DNA from: Azadirachta indica
Lineage: Eukaryota; Streptophyta; Magnoliopsida; Sapindales; Meliaceae
NCBI GenBank assembly: GCA_022749755.1
Contig: CM040444.1
Coordinates: forward strand, 4,095,009 to 4,159,008
Reading direction: 5' to 3'
Length of the DNA stretch: 64,000 nt
Within the stretch, counting starts at the first letter, position 1, and each line of letters starts with the position of its first letter. Under the pieces are notes generated by a model. That model ran no database searches. It saw nothing but the letters and a program-made list of their open reading frames with translations, and had not been told where the DNA came from. Position numbers and translations under genes: made by a program. Positions 11,764-24,783 of the stretch are shown piece by piece.

Positions 11764-13923
11764 TTGTGGTCTGCTTTTGCATGTATTTAAATTATTTTAG
11801 GTTTTTAATTTTTTTTTAAAATTTAGTGATACATAACTCTTGTCGCTCTTCATAACATAATAAATTGTGAAACATTAATATATATTAGTTATGTCAAACC
11901 TAGTGATTCTGACTAATCACAAGAAAGCTAAGTGACAAAAATGAAAAATGAAAAAAAAAATTATCAAGGAAAAGATTTCAAGTAAAGATGTCAACTATAA
12001 AATTTAGATTTGTCTGGGTCCAACGTGTCGGACCTTTTTGATCTTACTACAAATATAATGTTTTTTAACTATTTAGCAAAAACGTTGACTTGTAATTTTT
12101 TTTTATAAGTGATCTCTAAGTCAAAGCTTAGATAGATTTTAAAAAATAATAATCTTTTATTTATTGAAAAACGTTTATTCGGTTTTTAAGACCTACTGAT
12201 ATACCGTACACACTTCACTTAACCCAATTCTTTTAAATTTTCCTTCTTTACAATATTCAAATTTTCCTTATATTTTTCTCTAATTTAGATAATTATAATG
12301 AGCATAAATAAGAAGCACGATACATCTACAGATGTACCTAAATTAGCTTTGCCCTAGAACAAAGACACGTCCAGTCAATCAACTAAGAGTTACGTTCTGG
12401 TCCACCGTCCGAAGCAGAAACTAGGGTTCACTAGACTCACTCAATCAGTTGGGAACGTAAGATAATCCAACATAGAATGTAATTATATCATTTATTTTGT
12501 GTTAATTATATAAATGAAGATATTATGTAAAAATGTTTGGGCCGGGGATTATTTTATGCAAAAAATTACAAAATCATGCATTTGTAAATCTTCACACAAA
12601 AAGCTAGTAATCTATATATGAATTTAAAATCATATTCTGAAGTGAAATAAAATAAATAAACATACAGAAAGCATAAGTAGTATATTTGCAATGATAATAT
12701 TCGAAAAAAGTACTCACCTTCGATGGTTTTGATGACAACAGTTGGAGTGGCAGCTTTGCATCTTGGTTTGGTTTCTTCTTCTCGAAGGTATAAAAGAGTT
12801 CGAAATATGGAAATTAAAAGAGACAGTAATTAAGCGGAAGAGAGGGAGAGAGCATATATAGGATATGAAGAGCTTCTAATATGGGTTAGGTTTCATAGGA
12901 CTACCTAGTTATAGCTAGCTGTTTGCCGACAATCCCAATTTATGCCCCTTTTCTTCTCTTCTCGTCTCTTCAAGCCCCGACTTTCTTCCTCTCTAATCTT
13001 CTACCAATTTCACTTCTTCCCAGGAGCTGTGCTGAAGATTGTATTTGCCTTTGTGCATAGGGAAGATTAATTTACTTTCTGAAAATAGTCATCATTAAAA
13101 GTTTAATGCATTTAATATAATTTATGATCATATGCATACTCCGGTACCTAATCAGTGTTTGTTTTCCTAAACTAATAATTAGCACTAAAAATAAATATTA
13201 AACAAGTATATAAATTCTTAAGAATTTAATTAGTGTGAGAGCCAATTTTAATTCATTATGCAATTACAATGTATTTAAAAGCTAACTAAAATAATAGTTC
13301 GAGTATTTAGTGATAACATTAAGTATATTTTACTAAAATATATAAGGCTAATCTTAAACTTTTTTTTCTTTCACAGTTTTCCAAAAGTCCAACACTTGCC
13401 TTTTGTTTAATTAACTAAAAGCGACGCAATAACTTTCTTTGAAACAAGGAAAAACTATATTTCTCATCTGTCGTTTAAAAGTGGGCACGACTCCTTTCAG
13501 ACAAGCTTCCACAATTTTTTTTAAATTTTTTCTCTCGATCACTTGTTATTATCAATTTAGAATTAATTATATTCCTACGTGTAAGTATTAGTTACATTGA
13601 ACGATTAATCTTTAGTCCAAAAGATTTAATTACAAAGGTTGTGCATGCGTGAACTAACCCAGCACGAAGGAGGAGCAATGGAGAGGACCAACCTACAAAA
13701 ACATAATGGTCCCTCCTTATCTAGCTATCCATAACACCAAATAAATCATTTTCATAAATTTACTAAGGGCTACAGGCATAAGCGTCCTATTAAATTACTT
13801 CAACCATTTCCAAATACCTTTTTTAAAAATTCACGAAAAATAACTGGTGATATTGTGTGCCCAAATTACCATTTAGTTAACAAATTATGAATATTGAAAT
13901 TCCATAGATCGTATTTTCTGATA
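11764..13923. repeat. Segmental duplication, copy 2 (partner 1926-5345)
   Basis: It is collinear with 1926-5345 but shorter. About 600 bp carrying exon 2 of the orphan gene is missing at about 12655, where both flanks carry an ATAAA-type word, suggesting deletion between short repeats. Some of the 3815-4400 material is also absent near 12975. The copy ends near 13923, within the last 100 bp of the region that in copy 1 belongs to the copia remnant (GATATTGTGTGCCCAAATTACC against GATATCGTATGCACCAATTGCC). Confidence 0.85.
12718..12761 (-). pseudogene. Orphan membrane-protein family, lone first exon
   Basis: A 44-bp first exon (MQSCHSNCCHQNHR) with an intact GTGAGT donor, closely matching exon 1 of the 3-kb copy including its upstream region. 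The intron continues for only about 55 bp before the deletion junction. The second exon, with all membrane-spanning sequence, is gone. The promoter region is retained, so a truncated transcript is possible, but no family protein can be made. Confidence 0.75.
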
Positions 13924-13954
13924 CGATTAGATTTATTCAATGAATAAATAATAA

Positions 13955-14680
13955 GGAAAATAGACAAGTTTAATCCCTCATTTTGTTATTTGGTCTAATA
14001 CCTTTATTAGTTCTATTAATTTTAAAAATATTCTTAAAAATTTTAATTCATTAAAAAAATGACTATTATACTCCTATACAATAATAGTGATTTAAAAAAA
14101 TAATTAATAAATCTCTAAAATTTGATAAAATATAATATATTTATATAAAATACATTAATTAATTAAATAAAAATATTATCATTTCATAGCATATTGATAA
14201 TATAAATATTTCATAGCACATTGGTATTTTATTTTTATTATTTTAATTAATATATATTATAAATATATATATATTTTAAATACATATTATTTGAATTACA
14301 ATATAATCATAAATATTTTATAAAATGTGTTATAAAATGGATAAATTTGTAAATCTATATTCTATTATTATATTAACATTTATTTGTGCTTTATTTTTTT
14401 TTATTTCTAATAATTATGAATGTGTATTCTTACAAATAATTACAATACAATTATTTTATTAATATATTATGAAAATAATATTGTTATTTATTTAATTAAT
14501 ATATTTTACATAAATATATTATAGTTTTTCAAATTTTAAAAAAAAATTTATTAGTTTTTTTAAATAACTATTATTGTATAGAGATATGATTGTTATTTTT
14601 TAAAAAATTAGGATTTTTAAAACGATTAAAATTAAAAAAAAATATTAAGCCAAATTTTTTAGACTAAACGGGCTTTTACC
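13955..14680. mobile_element. Foldback element with long inverted repeats (non-autonomous DNA transposon)
   Basis: The left end (GGAAAATAGACAAGTTTAAT...) and the reverse complement of the right end (GGTAAAAGCCCGTTTAGTCT...) align over roughly 200 bp. They share an inner block around TATACAATAATAGTGATTTAAA on the left and CTATACAATAATAGTTATTTAAA (reverse complement) on the right. The interior is nearly pure AT with no open frame. The terminal GGAAAATAGACA resembles the end of the 18.4-19.5 kb element, suggesting one superfamily. I see no convincing target duplication. Confidence 0.7.
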
Positions 14681-16689
14681 TCATATTAAATCAAGAAAGA
14701 TCTATATTTTCGTAAAGAATTCTATGATTATAGAAAATTTTATCCATAAAATATTCCTTCTGTACATTTTTCTAATTTTTAGTTACATATTTAATTTTTT
14801 ATTATATTTACTATATTTTTAATTTATGATAATAAAAAGTAGACAATTTAATGAGAAGTTAATTTGAGAATAATAAATAATGCACTTTCTTTTATCAAAT
14901 TAAGAAGTTTATGAGAATTTACCAAAAAGTTAATTGGGTTCCATTTATTACTACGGAAGCGTGTTGTTTTGTTTCACCCTCTCAACTATCTATGAAGAAT
15001 TTCAACCAATAACTGCATGCTCTTACTTTAATCGTTCTTGTCCCATATTATATAGTCCATTGGAACTTTATATATCCCAAAATCCATATTTAATTTCTGT
15101 TTCAGAAGTGTAATTTTAATGTTTTATTTTAATCTTTTCCAGCATGTACGTAAACGGAAGACATTGGTGGAAATTCTATTAGCTAGGCATTAGCTTTAGT
15201 AGAAGTAGATAGAATTAATATTAATTAAATCCTTCAATAGTAAGCTTTCTAGTACTGATAGTTATTGGCATTTAAAATATTAATTAATTGCACCTTTCCG
15301 ACCACTTTGGTAAGCAGATTAGGACAGAAATAATGAAAGTTTAATTAATGCTTCCATACCACTTCCCCGGTTAAGGAAAAAGTTCAACAAAAGCTACTTA
15401 AGTCTTAATAGTGAATATAATATGCATGTAATTTGCATTTCCTTTTGTGGAATGTGATGTATTGTCTTCATAAATAATCTAATGAAACTTTGATCAATAC
15501 AAAGTTCTTTTCTGCAATCCTACGATTACAGTTACAAGTTGATGAATGAAACCAAGAAAAAGCAGCAAATGACCATTCTACATATATTTTTTTTTTCAAA
15601 AAAAAAGGTAGAATGGTCCGAAAAAATGTAGGCGAATTGTCTAAAATATGAGAAAAAAAAGTGAGAGCGAGAGAGAGTTAAGAGAAAGATACACAATTAG
15701 TTAGATTGCACTTCACGTAATTCAAAGGAGATAAGGATAAAATAAAATCTCTTACAGTAAAATTTCATTCTCACGCGTAAGGATACTGAGTAGTAAAAAA
15801 TTAATTCAAGGAGCTAAGGATAATAAAACATCTCTCACAGTAAAATTTCATTTGATACTGAGCAGTCAAAAATTAATTTAAGTGTTTGATAATTTTTTTA
15901 AATTATTTTGAGCAAAATCGTCAATTTTATAACAGATTTTAAGAATTACGTAAAGAGTTATTTTTTCAAATTTAGTTTTGAAACACAGTTTTATTTATAA
16001 ATATAGTATTAAATATACTCATTTAAAATTATAAAAACTCAAAAATAATTATTAAATTTAAACTTTAATTACAACATGAAATTGTTAAAACTAAAATATT
16101 GCATTTAAAATATTTTTTATTTTATTACTTTTTTATTTTTATTTTTAATTTTGAAAACATAATTATATTTTTTTATGTTTTTTATTATAAATTTGTTTTA
16201 AGCTAGCATACTTATATTAAATATATATATATATAAAAACCACTTGCCTAGTAAACTTAATTTTCATTCATTACTACCCATTATATACATTTTGGTCATT
16301 TATATTATTATAATATTTTAACAAAAAAATTTACTAAACACACAAAACTACTTTTCAAATTCATAATAATTTTTAAAAATAAAATTTAATTACAAAACGC
16401 CGAACGAATTCTCTTAAAAATTGATTATTTTTATAATACAACTAAAGTGGATTATTATAAAATTTATAACAATCTCAAACTAATTAACCCTTATTAATTG
16501 TTATTGTAATATGCAGTTTTTATACTATAATATAGTTCAAAGGTAAAACTTGAAAAAATAAATTATTAAATAACAATATTTTAAAAATATTGTAGCCGGT
16601 TCTTTTTGTATTTCTAAAAGTAACATATGATTTTTTTTTTAATCAGAATAATATATTATTAATAAAATAAGGAGAAAGAGAGATTATAA
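14681..16689. other. AT-rich intergenic stretch with a local tandem duplication
   Basis: No gene was found. At 15719-15885 a segment of about 75-85 bp (AAGGAGATAAGGATAA...CAGTAAAATTTCATT...ATACTGAG) is duplicated in tandem with slight divergence and a short deletion in the second unit. Confidence 0.6.
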
Positions 16690-17215
16690 GAGCAATCCTT
16701 AGATTTTGAATACAAAGAGATTGCAGTTCAAGAACAGCATTAAGCTGCAGAAAAATTGTTGCCAAGAAAAAGCCAAATAGTAGCAATTAATCCATGAAGC
16801 AGCAGCAAAAAAGATCCTTCCAGCCGTAGCTATGGCATTACCAGAAGCAGTAGAAGGTTAACAAAAACAGTAAGTAGAGAAAGCTACAGATAAGCTGCTG
16901 TATTCCTTAAAGAATAAGCAGTAGCCAAAAGTAGGACAGTACAGTGGCAAGAATAGGACTCTTCCGGAGCTGAAGCACAATACCACATCAATAAACCAAG
17001 GAACAGTAGTCAGCAATAGTGCTTGACTATGATCCTTAGAATAATGCTCTACTCACTTAAGACAAGAGTTGCAGTAACAAAACTTAACCGACAAAACATC
17101 CCAGCAGTTAGCTGTAACAGAAAACTCAAAATAGAAAACCTCCAGAAGATAGAAAAGATTAATAATTTGCCTAAAAATATCTCAATTTTCACGAAACATA
17201 CTATGACTACAAATT
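16690..17215. repeat. CAG-rich, purine-rich repeat, copy 3
   Basis: About 500 bp rich in AGCAG, AAGCAGTAG and CAGTAAG words, standing out from the AT background and resembling 468-655 and 8045-8300. The 64-codon frame at 17023-17217 has no recognisable domain. This is the longest of the three blocks and would be the best seed for finding complete copies of the element. Confidence 0.4.
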
Positions 17216-17949
17216 AATAGCCTGTAAGAGTTCCATTTTCAAAGCATTCAAGAGATACAAACAGCCCATTAATTTATAAAATTTCTATTTTGTATTTTTT
17301 TTATTAATTTAAGAAGTTCCTAAGAAGATACCAAAAGTTATTTGGAAAGTTATCCTCTCAATTAATTAATAACAAAAAGTTAACGAATTGGGTTAACGTC
17401 CTTTGTTAATTTCTCTTTTTTCCAAAAATATTTTCATTTTCTTCGGTTTTTCTCTCTGCGGGTTTTGCGTGGTTGCCATTGGTAATTCGAAAACACTTTT
17501 TCCTTAATCAAAGTGGTTTTTATTAATACTTGTTTTAATTTCAAAAATGTATTATTTCTAAATAAACCTCACTAATATCTAACGTGCATCTCTATGTTAA
17601 TCCCTGTGCATATTTGCCTGTTAATAACACAAGCTTTAGGTTGTAATTCTTAAATAAATTCAATAAAAATTTTCCTATATATATATATATATATATATGT
17701 GCACTAATTTCTTAATAATAAATAATAATATATTTTTCAAAATTTTTTTTAAAGAAATTACTTTAAAAAATAAAAGAAAACAACCGCTAGAATATCATGA
17801 AAGTATCAAAATTCCTGGACAATAATGACACTTATGTCATGTTATAAAAAAAATAAATAAAATTGCTATTAAAAGAATTATTTCATTTAAAGAAACGGTA
17901 CAATTTTAGTACATATGTTGTTGATTTCAACGTATCTTAGAGAATACCC

Positions 17950-18085
17950 AAAACTCAAATAATCTACTTTTATTAAAAAAAATTTTGAAAAATATTCATA
18001 TTTAGTGAGCAATCCATATCCCAACGAAGATAGGAATTGAACTCACACCGCTGACCTGATGGCTAATTTCAATGTATAGTGATTA
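17950..18085 (-). repeat. Possible SINE-like fragment (minus strand)
   Basis: On the minus strand the words GGTCAGCGGTGTGAGTTCAA and TTCCTATCTTCG resemble the region around the internal B box of tRNA-derived SINEs. They are followed by a T- and A-rich tail. The A box is poor and I see no target duplication, so this is a weak call. Confidence 0.25.
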
Positions 18086-18230
18086 AAAAGAAGAAGCCAA
18101 AAGAACAGATAGTATATTATAAGCAAAACAATTAATATTCAAACAATAAAATCTTTTACTTATCAACATTATGAATCTAAGTACACAATATAAATAAAAG
18201 TTTTTCTTTTATTTATTTAAAGCAAACAGT

Positions 18231-18392
18231 CCAATCCAGTATCATCTTGTACCAAACATAGTACAATTTATTTTAACCATGAATTAACATGCATGCTAGT
18301 TCAGTAGTGTAAAAGCCTACTCAAAATTGGTGTAATTATTACGTGAATGGGACAAATTTATTATGTCATTTATATATTTATCTAATAAAATA
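18231..18392. repeat. Duplicated segment (partner 19832-19985)
   Basis: The block beginning CCAATCCAGTATCATCTTGT is repeated at 19832 as CAGTCCAATATCGTCTTGT. Both contain ACATAGTACAATTTA and TTCAGTAGTGT and end at ATCTAATAAA. In this copy the foldback element at 18393 interrupts the segment. Beyond that element the match resumes (GGGATAGTTTTATTGGAAT near 19563, against GGGATAGTCTTATTGGAAT near 20027), so the partner serves as an empty site. Confidence 0.75.
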
Positions 18393-19462
18393 GAGAAATC
18401 AATAAATATTTTCTGATATTTGAGGTAATAAATAAATCCTGCACTGATATTTGAAAGAAAATAAATACCCCTAAATTACTATGCAGTCATAAAAATGATT
18501 ATTTTACTTTTATATATTTATAAGGCATATTAATTAATTATTTTAACTCAATTATTAATACATAATAACCAATATATCTTTATAATTTATTTTTTAATAA
18601 TTAAGTATCCAAATATTTTTGATGATTAGTCTTTAAATTATTATTAATATTTTAAATGATTTTATTATCATTATATTAATAATATTCAATATTTTTGAAA
18701 TATTTGATTATAAATTATTCAAATTATTTTATTTATAAATTAATAAAGTTACATGTAAATTATATAAATATTCTCAAAATTATAAATAACATAATTCATA
18801 AAATTCAAATGTTATTTGAATTTTATTTTAATTGATTGTGTTATGAATTAAGAATATTTAGTTATAAATTGAATAAATTTTTTAAGTTGCATTATTTATA
18901 AATTAATATAATTATGTACAAATTATATAATTATTCTCGAAATTATAAATTATGAAAACAATTAAAATAAATCCAAACTAATATTTGAATTTCATAAATA
19001 TATTATTTATAATATCTTTTATATATAAATTTCAAATATTCAATATGACATATTTATTTATCAAAAATATTTTCAAAATGTAAATAATATAATTCATATC
19101 ATTTAAATATTATTTACTATTTATTTTAGTTGATTGTGTTATAAATTAGAATAATGATAATAAAATTATTTAAAATATTAATAACAATCTAAAGACTAAT
19201 TATCAAAAATATTTAAATAAACAATTATCAAAAAATAAATCATAAGGGTATATTAATTATTATATTTTAATAACTGAATTAAAATGGTCAATTAACATGT
19301 CTTCTAAATATATAAAAGTAAATAGTTATTTTTCAGACTACATAATAATTCAGGGGGATATCTGTTTATTTGGCCAAATATGAAGGGATATTTGTTTTTC
19401 TTCAAACATTAGGGGTATTTGTCTATTACCCTAAACATCAAGAGAGTATCTGTCAATTTTCC
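18393..19462. mobile_element. 1.07-kb Mutator-like foldback element with 9-bp target duplication
   Basis: The left end (GAGAAATCAATAAATATTTTC) and the reverse complement of the right end (GGAAAATTGACAGATACTCTC) begin inverted repeats of roughly 300 bp. Inner matches include ACTTTTATATATTTATAAGG and TTAATATTTTAAATGATTTT. The flanks are AATAAAATA on the left and AATAAAATT on the right, a 9-bp duplication with one mismatch, which is the size expected for Mutator-like elements. The interior is very AT-rich with no transposase, so it is non-autonomous. A paralogous segment at 19832-20070 lacks the insertion. Confidence 0.8.
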
Positions 19463-19499
19463 AATAAAATTTTATTATAAATATCTTAATTTTAAAAGT

Positions 19500-20120
19500 G
19501 ATTAATTATAAAAGTAATTATGGCACTCGGAAAAAAAAACTTAGTGAATAAAACTTAATTGAATGGGATAGTTTTATTGGAATTGCCCTTTCTATGTTTC
19601 TTTTGTAAAATCATGACAATTTGTTTTTTTTTTTAGGATGGACCAAAACGATTTATAATTGTAAATAGTTTCTGATACATCAACAGGATTTTTGTATCAT
19701 GTTATACCTTATAAACCAGCGAAACGAAAACAAATGAAATAATTGTATTTCCACTCTTTTTGATAGTATATAAGAAGATCGATATTTATACTAAAAAATG
19801 AAATGTTATAAGGAAATAAATTATACAGTCCAATATCGTCTTGTACTAAACATAGTACAATTTACTTTGACAATGAATTAACATGCTAATTCAGTAGTGT
19901 GTAAAAGATTAGTTAGAATTGGTGCAATTATTATGTGAGTGGAACAAATATATCACGTTATTGTACATTCATCTAATAAATCTTGGTACAAATATATTTA
20001 ATTTAATGCATAAAACTTGATTTAATGGGATAGTCTTATTGGAATCCCTTTCTATGAACTCTTTTTCAAATTCTCTTTTCCGGTATGGAGCAACACGACT
20101 TATGTTCGTAAATATATTAG
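19500..20120 (-). pseudogene. Decayed remnants of the 31.9-kb cysteine-rich gene family
   Basis: Two scraps resemble the 3' end of the minus-strand gene at 31.9 kb: GGATGGACCAAAACGATTTA near 19636 and GGTATGGAGCAACACGACTTA near 20083 (compare ATGGTGGAGCAAAACGTTTT at 31917). At 19745-19830 a promoter-like piece (TATATAAGAAGATCGATATT) matches 22180-22270 and 32240-32330. The coding middle is absent. These are relics of repeated local duplication. Confidence 0.45.
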
Positions 20121-22099
20121 CGTTTTAATGCACACCTCCTTTGAGGTTTGATCTTTTAACACTCAGAAAGAATATCTAGCTTAATGCACAGATATCTCCC
20201 TTAGGAACATTTATTCACGTTAGTTCACCGTTAATTTTAAGGGTATAATGGTAAAGACACAATGACTTCCCTTTTAGTGTTTGGTTTAATGTTGGAATAG
20301 AGGAAAAATTGTCAAGGAGCTATCTTATCTTGTACCGAAATCAGAAACCAAAAAACGAAGGCAGTGTCAAATTTTCACTTCATTACAAATCAAATCAGTC
20401 ATTCTTCTTGCAAGATTGGATGTAAGATTTAAGCTGTGGAGGGACCTTAGAGCTGTTTTTGCACCATTTCTTGTCTATGAAGCATATATTTAGTGATGAG
20501 AAGTACATGTTTGGATGGGTTTGAGCTGAATCGTGCCATTTTGAGACTCAAAAAATGCTTTAATGAATTTGGAAACTTCTTCAACTAAAGGATTCAATCG
20601 ATTCAACTAGGTAAATGAACTACCTAAGTGTTGCATGCATGTGTAAATTTCCTTCTTGTGGAAACTTGACAATCGTGAGAATGAATGAATAAGGATTCAT
20701 GCATGTATGAATGAATAACTTGACAATAGAGTGGAATAATGGTGGATATGAATTGTGTTTTACCATCTTACTGAGTTATCCTGCTGCATAATACAAGTTG
20801 GGTTTAATGGGTTTGGGGTCTAGCACTAGATTTTTGTTGAAGTTAAAGCCTTATTTATGGTGACCATACTGTGGTGTTTTAAAATCAATTTAATAATATC
20901 TTTTGCCAATAGCTGGGCAAGATTGAGGTGATAATGAAAGTTAGAAACCATTTTAATTCCCTTAGCTGAAACCTGCGTCTATTAGAGTTTAACCTAAATT
21001 GAAAACTATAAAATGTGTTCTGTGACATTTTTTTAAATTTGTATTATGAACATAAAAATCGTAAAACATGTTTTAGAGTTTATTTGTATTGTTCCTCAAG
21101 TATTTAGTATAAGACTGTTATGTTGGTCTCCTTCTTAGTTTTAATTTTGCATATTTTGTGCTAACAGTAATTAGATGTGGAATCTGGGCACATTATTATT
21201 CTTTGAAGCTTATAGATTTAAGATGAAACCAATTGTTTGAAAACTACCAATAAATGCAAATGTACCTTGTACATTGTGTATTATAATGTGGAGAATGTTG
21301 AATGTTGTCTATGATTTTTGGTTCTACATTTCGGTGAACTGGAGTTTAAGCCAAAATTTTGAATTGGCCAACAATTGTAGTTGTTATTCTTTATTGAATT
21401 CCAATGTGTATTTGAGAAGATATTATTAATTGCTGCCATATTTTCCTCTGAATCTGAAAGTGATGCCCACTTTTGTTCAACAGTTGTGTGTTTATCTCTC
21501 TGTATTAATGTGTACAACAAAAGAAAATATTTGCTTTAAATTGAAACCAAAGTCAATATATTTATGGATGCTGTGCTTTGGGTAAGCTGGATTATTTTAT
21601 GCTTGGTGATTGCAAAGAAAATACTAGTTTCAAGTGTGTTTGACTTTGCAAAAGTCTTATGAGAGTGTTCAGTTGTAGAAATCTTACTTTCTATTTAACA
21701 TGTTTTGTGTGCAGGTGAATAAAGTTCTTGGTTTCCCATGGCTTAACAATTTAAGGCTTGTCTGCAATAATTTATCCCATTTTTTCCCACTCGCATGTGT
21801 ATAACACAAGCTTACCCAGTACAATATCCATGTATGTCTATTCAAAAACAATAAGTGAGATACTTATAATTTGGCATTGCGGACCTATGGTAAACAATAA
21901 ACCAATAAAATACTTACAAATCAAAAACTTCAATTTTTTGTCTTTATTCAGAATTTCACAAATAAGAAAAGCAAAAATGTCTTTTTCTACAATAATAAAC
22001 GGTAATGGATGTTCCTAGGAAAGATATGTGTGCATTAAACTAAATATTTTTTCTAAGTGTTAAAAAGTCAAACATTAGGAGAAGTACGTGTTAATACTC
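20121..22099. other. Intergenic stretch, less AT-rich, no recognisable gene
   Basis: From 20300 to 21750 the composition is more balanced than the surroundings, and the text reads like decayed transcribed sequence (for example GTGTGCAGGTGAATAAAG near 21710). No frame exceeds 90 codons and none shows a domain. A non-coding transcript or an old pseudogene is possible. The reverse-complement copy of the 9.6-kb repeat spans about 20115-20265 and another copy lies at 22000-22095. Confidence 0.4.
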
Positions 22100-22270
22100 C
22101 TAAATAAATTTATGATACTTCAACACGATTTTGATATCATTTCACACCTTATAAATTATTTAAACTAAAACAAATGAAATAGTTGTATTTTCAGCATGTT
22201 GATAATATATAAGAGGATAGTTATTTATACTAAAAATATGAAATGTTATAAGGAAATAAATTATACAACT
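22100..22270. repeat. Promoter-like duplicated block (partners 19660-19830, 32240-32330)
   Basis: This piece shares ATATCATTTCACACCTTATA, AACAAATGAAATAGTTGTAT and ATATAAGAGGATAG with the block at 19.66-19.83 kb. Its last half is shared with sequence upstream of the cysteine-rich pseudogene at 31.9-32.2 kb. On the minus strand it contains GTATAAATAAC, a plausible TATA box. No coding exon follows here. Confidence 0.5.
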
Positions 22271-22720
22271 TTAACAAATAATAAATAAAGAACATATAAA
22301 TTAAATAATTACCGGGTTGGGTGGGTAAGAATAAAAAATTATACTCATATTTCATATCATTAAATTTTGAAAAATTAACATTACTGACTAGGTCTATCAA
22401 TTCATAAATTTACTAAATTTGCATTATTCTACGATGAACTTTAAATTTTTATTTTTAAAATATGATTTTTATTAATTCAAATAAATTAAAATTACTTACT
22501 TTAATTACTATGGAATTGTTATTAATTATATAATTAATTATTTGTATTTTTATTTTACTCTTATATCAAAATTTTGGTGTTTCAAATAAAATACAAGTCT
22601 GACGTGCACCCATTATTCGAATTTTCGCATTATACCAATCTACTTTTTTTTTTTAATTTATGTGGTGTTTGGACGCATTTTACACCTTCAATATATCATG
22701 ATAAGTTAATTAATTTGAAT
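22271..22720. other. AT-rich spacer
   Basis: I see no gene or repeat that I can support between the promoter-like block and the 22.7-kb duplication. Confidence 0.5.
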
Positions 22721-23040
22721 CCTTCAGCCACGTCAATCTCATTTGCCTTTATTTGCTTTGTATAGGAAGGAAATCATTGGAGCAAACGATGTTGACTTAA
22801 TATCTACATTACCATTCTTAATAAATTATCACGTTATAATGTCCTTAATTTATCAATATTTAAACCATAGAATTGCTTGGCCCAATTTAGAAAGACCAAA
22901 CAAAACAAATAATAATAACAATGACAAACAAATATGGGATTTTGGGGTCTTTGAGGCAGGGAGATCCAATGTCGTAATATTATTTTTATTCTTATCATTT
23001 CTTTTTGCAACAAAAATGGCCCACCTCAATTGACCAAAAT
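22721..23040. repeat. Duplicated segment (partner 25636-25985)
   Basis: Long shared words such as TAGGAAGGAAATCATT, AGGGAGATCCAATGTC and GGCCCACCTCAATTGACC match 25636-25985 in order and orientation. The copy at 25.6 kb has a 40-bp block (around AAAACAAAAGGTGTGTTGC) that this one lacks. The right edge abuts the OPR fragment at 23041 exactly where OPR intron homology begins, marking a rearrangement joint. Confidence 0.85.
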
Positions 23041-23490
<450 letters not shown>

Positions 23491-24783
23491 TGTAAATATA
23501 TATTAAAAAGTTTGACATTTAATATTATTATTTTATAAAAAGACATAGATGCAGCAACAATAATAGCAATTATAATGACAATAGAATTGTTTAATTTTTT
23601 TCTACATACTTTAATTAAATGCTTGAAAATAAATTTATATTATAAATTTAAAATTAAAAGCCAAAAATTTAGATTGTGAAGGATTTAAAATTTTGCAATC
23701 AAACTTTCTTTGTATTCTCATGAATTAAATATTTTTTTGAACATTTATGGATTATGATAATTTTTAAAGCTTGTAGATGAATTAATTAATTTAAATAATT
23801 AATTTAAATTTTTTTAGACAAATTAATTAATATTATAATAATTTTTAAATTTTTAAACTTTTTAGTTTACAAATAATAGTTAAAATGAGAAGATGTAATT
23901 ATGAGAGAAAAGATGTAAAAAAAAAAGATAAAAACAAGTGAGAAATTTTACAATTTATGAGCTAAGAAAGAGAAAAAAAATAGAGTTAAAAGAAAAAGAC
24001 CTTAATTAATGAATATAAAATATTTGTTATATTTTATTTCATTCAATTTGCATCATCCACAAACTCTTGATTTAAAACTTAATAATTAATGTAAAAATAT
24101 ATGTAAAAAAATAGAGTCCCTAATAATTTCCCATATATATATATATATATATTTTTGTATATATATATGCATCATGCTTTCTTATATCTTTTTTATATCA
24201 ATTCTTAACCCTTATATTTAAGCAAATCTATTTATCGCAATTGAATTTAATATTTGCATTAATTATATATTTCAAATTCTATTTTAGCCATTAAATATGC
24301 CTAGATTTAAGGGTCTACAAACGCCATTATTGTTTGAAACCTTAGAAAATGGCTTAGGTATTGCTTTCCATTGTTCTATTGCATTTTCTACTTGTTAATA
24401 TTTAGTTATTCTTCATGGCTTCAAGGAATCTCTTATTAAAAATTTTAACCTTTAGATTTTTAGAGTGATGGTGTTATTGAAGTGTTGTGACTTCGAATTC
24501 ACAACTATTATGAAATAAAAATTTTAAATGTTAAATATCAAAAAAATTGAATCTATCTTATAAAAACCTAATATTATTAAACATTTTTTTCTAACTTTAC
24601 TTTTAAAATTAAGATAAAATTAATAATATCAAATATGTTTTTAATTAAAAAAAATGAAATATAATTACCCTTAAAGTAAATAGTTTCTCTAAAACATTAA
24701 TGGAGTGGGGACTATAAATCTTAAACTTTTATACAAAATTTTACTAATAAATATTATCTGTTTTAAACATATAACTTTTAAAC
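23491..24783. other. AT-rich intergenic stretch
   Basis: No gene was found. There are (TA)n runs near 24135-24172. A GAAGTGTTGTGACTTCGAATTC word near 24480 resembles a SINE B-box but lacks the rest. Confidence 0.5.
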
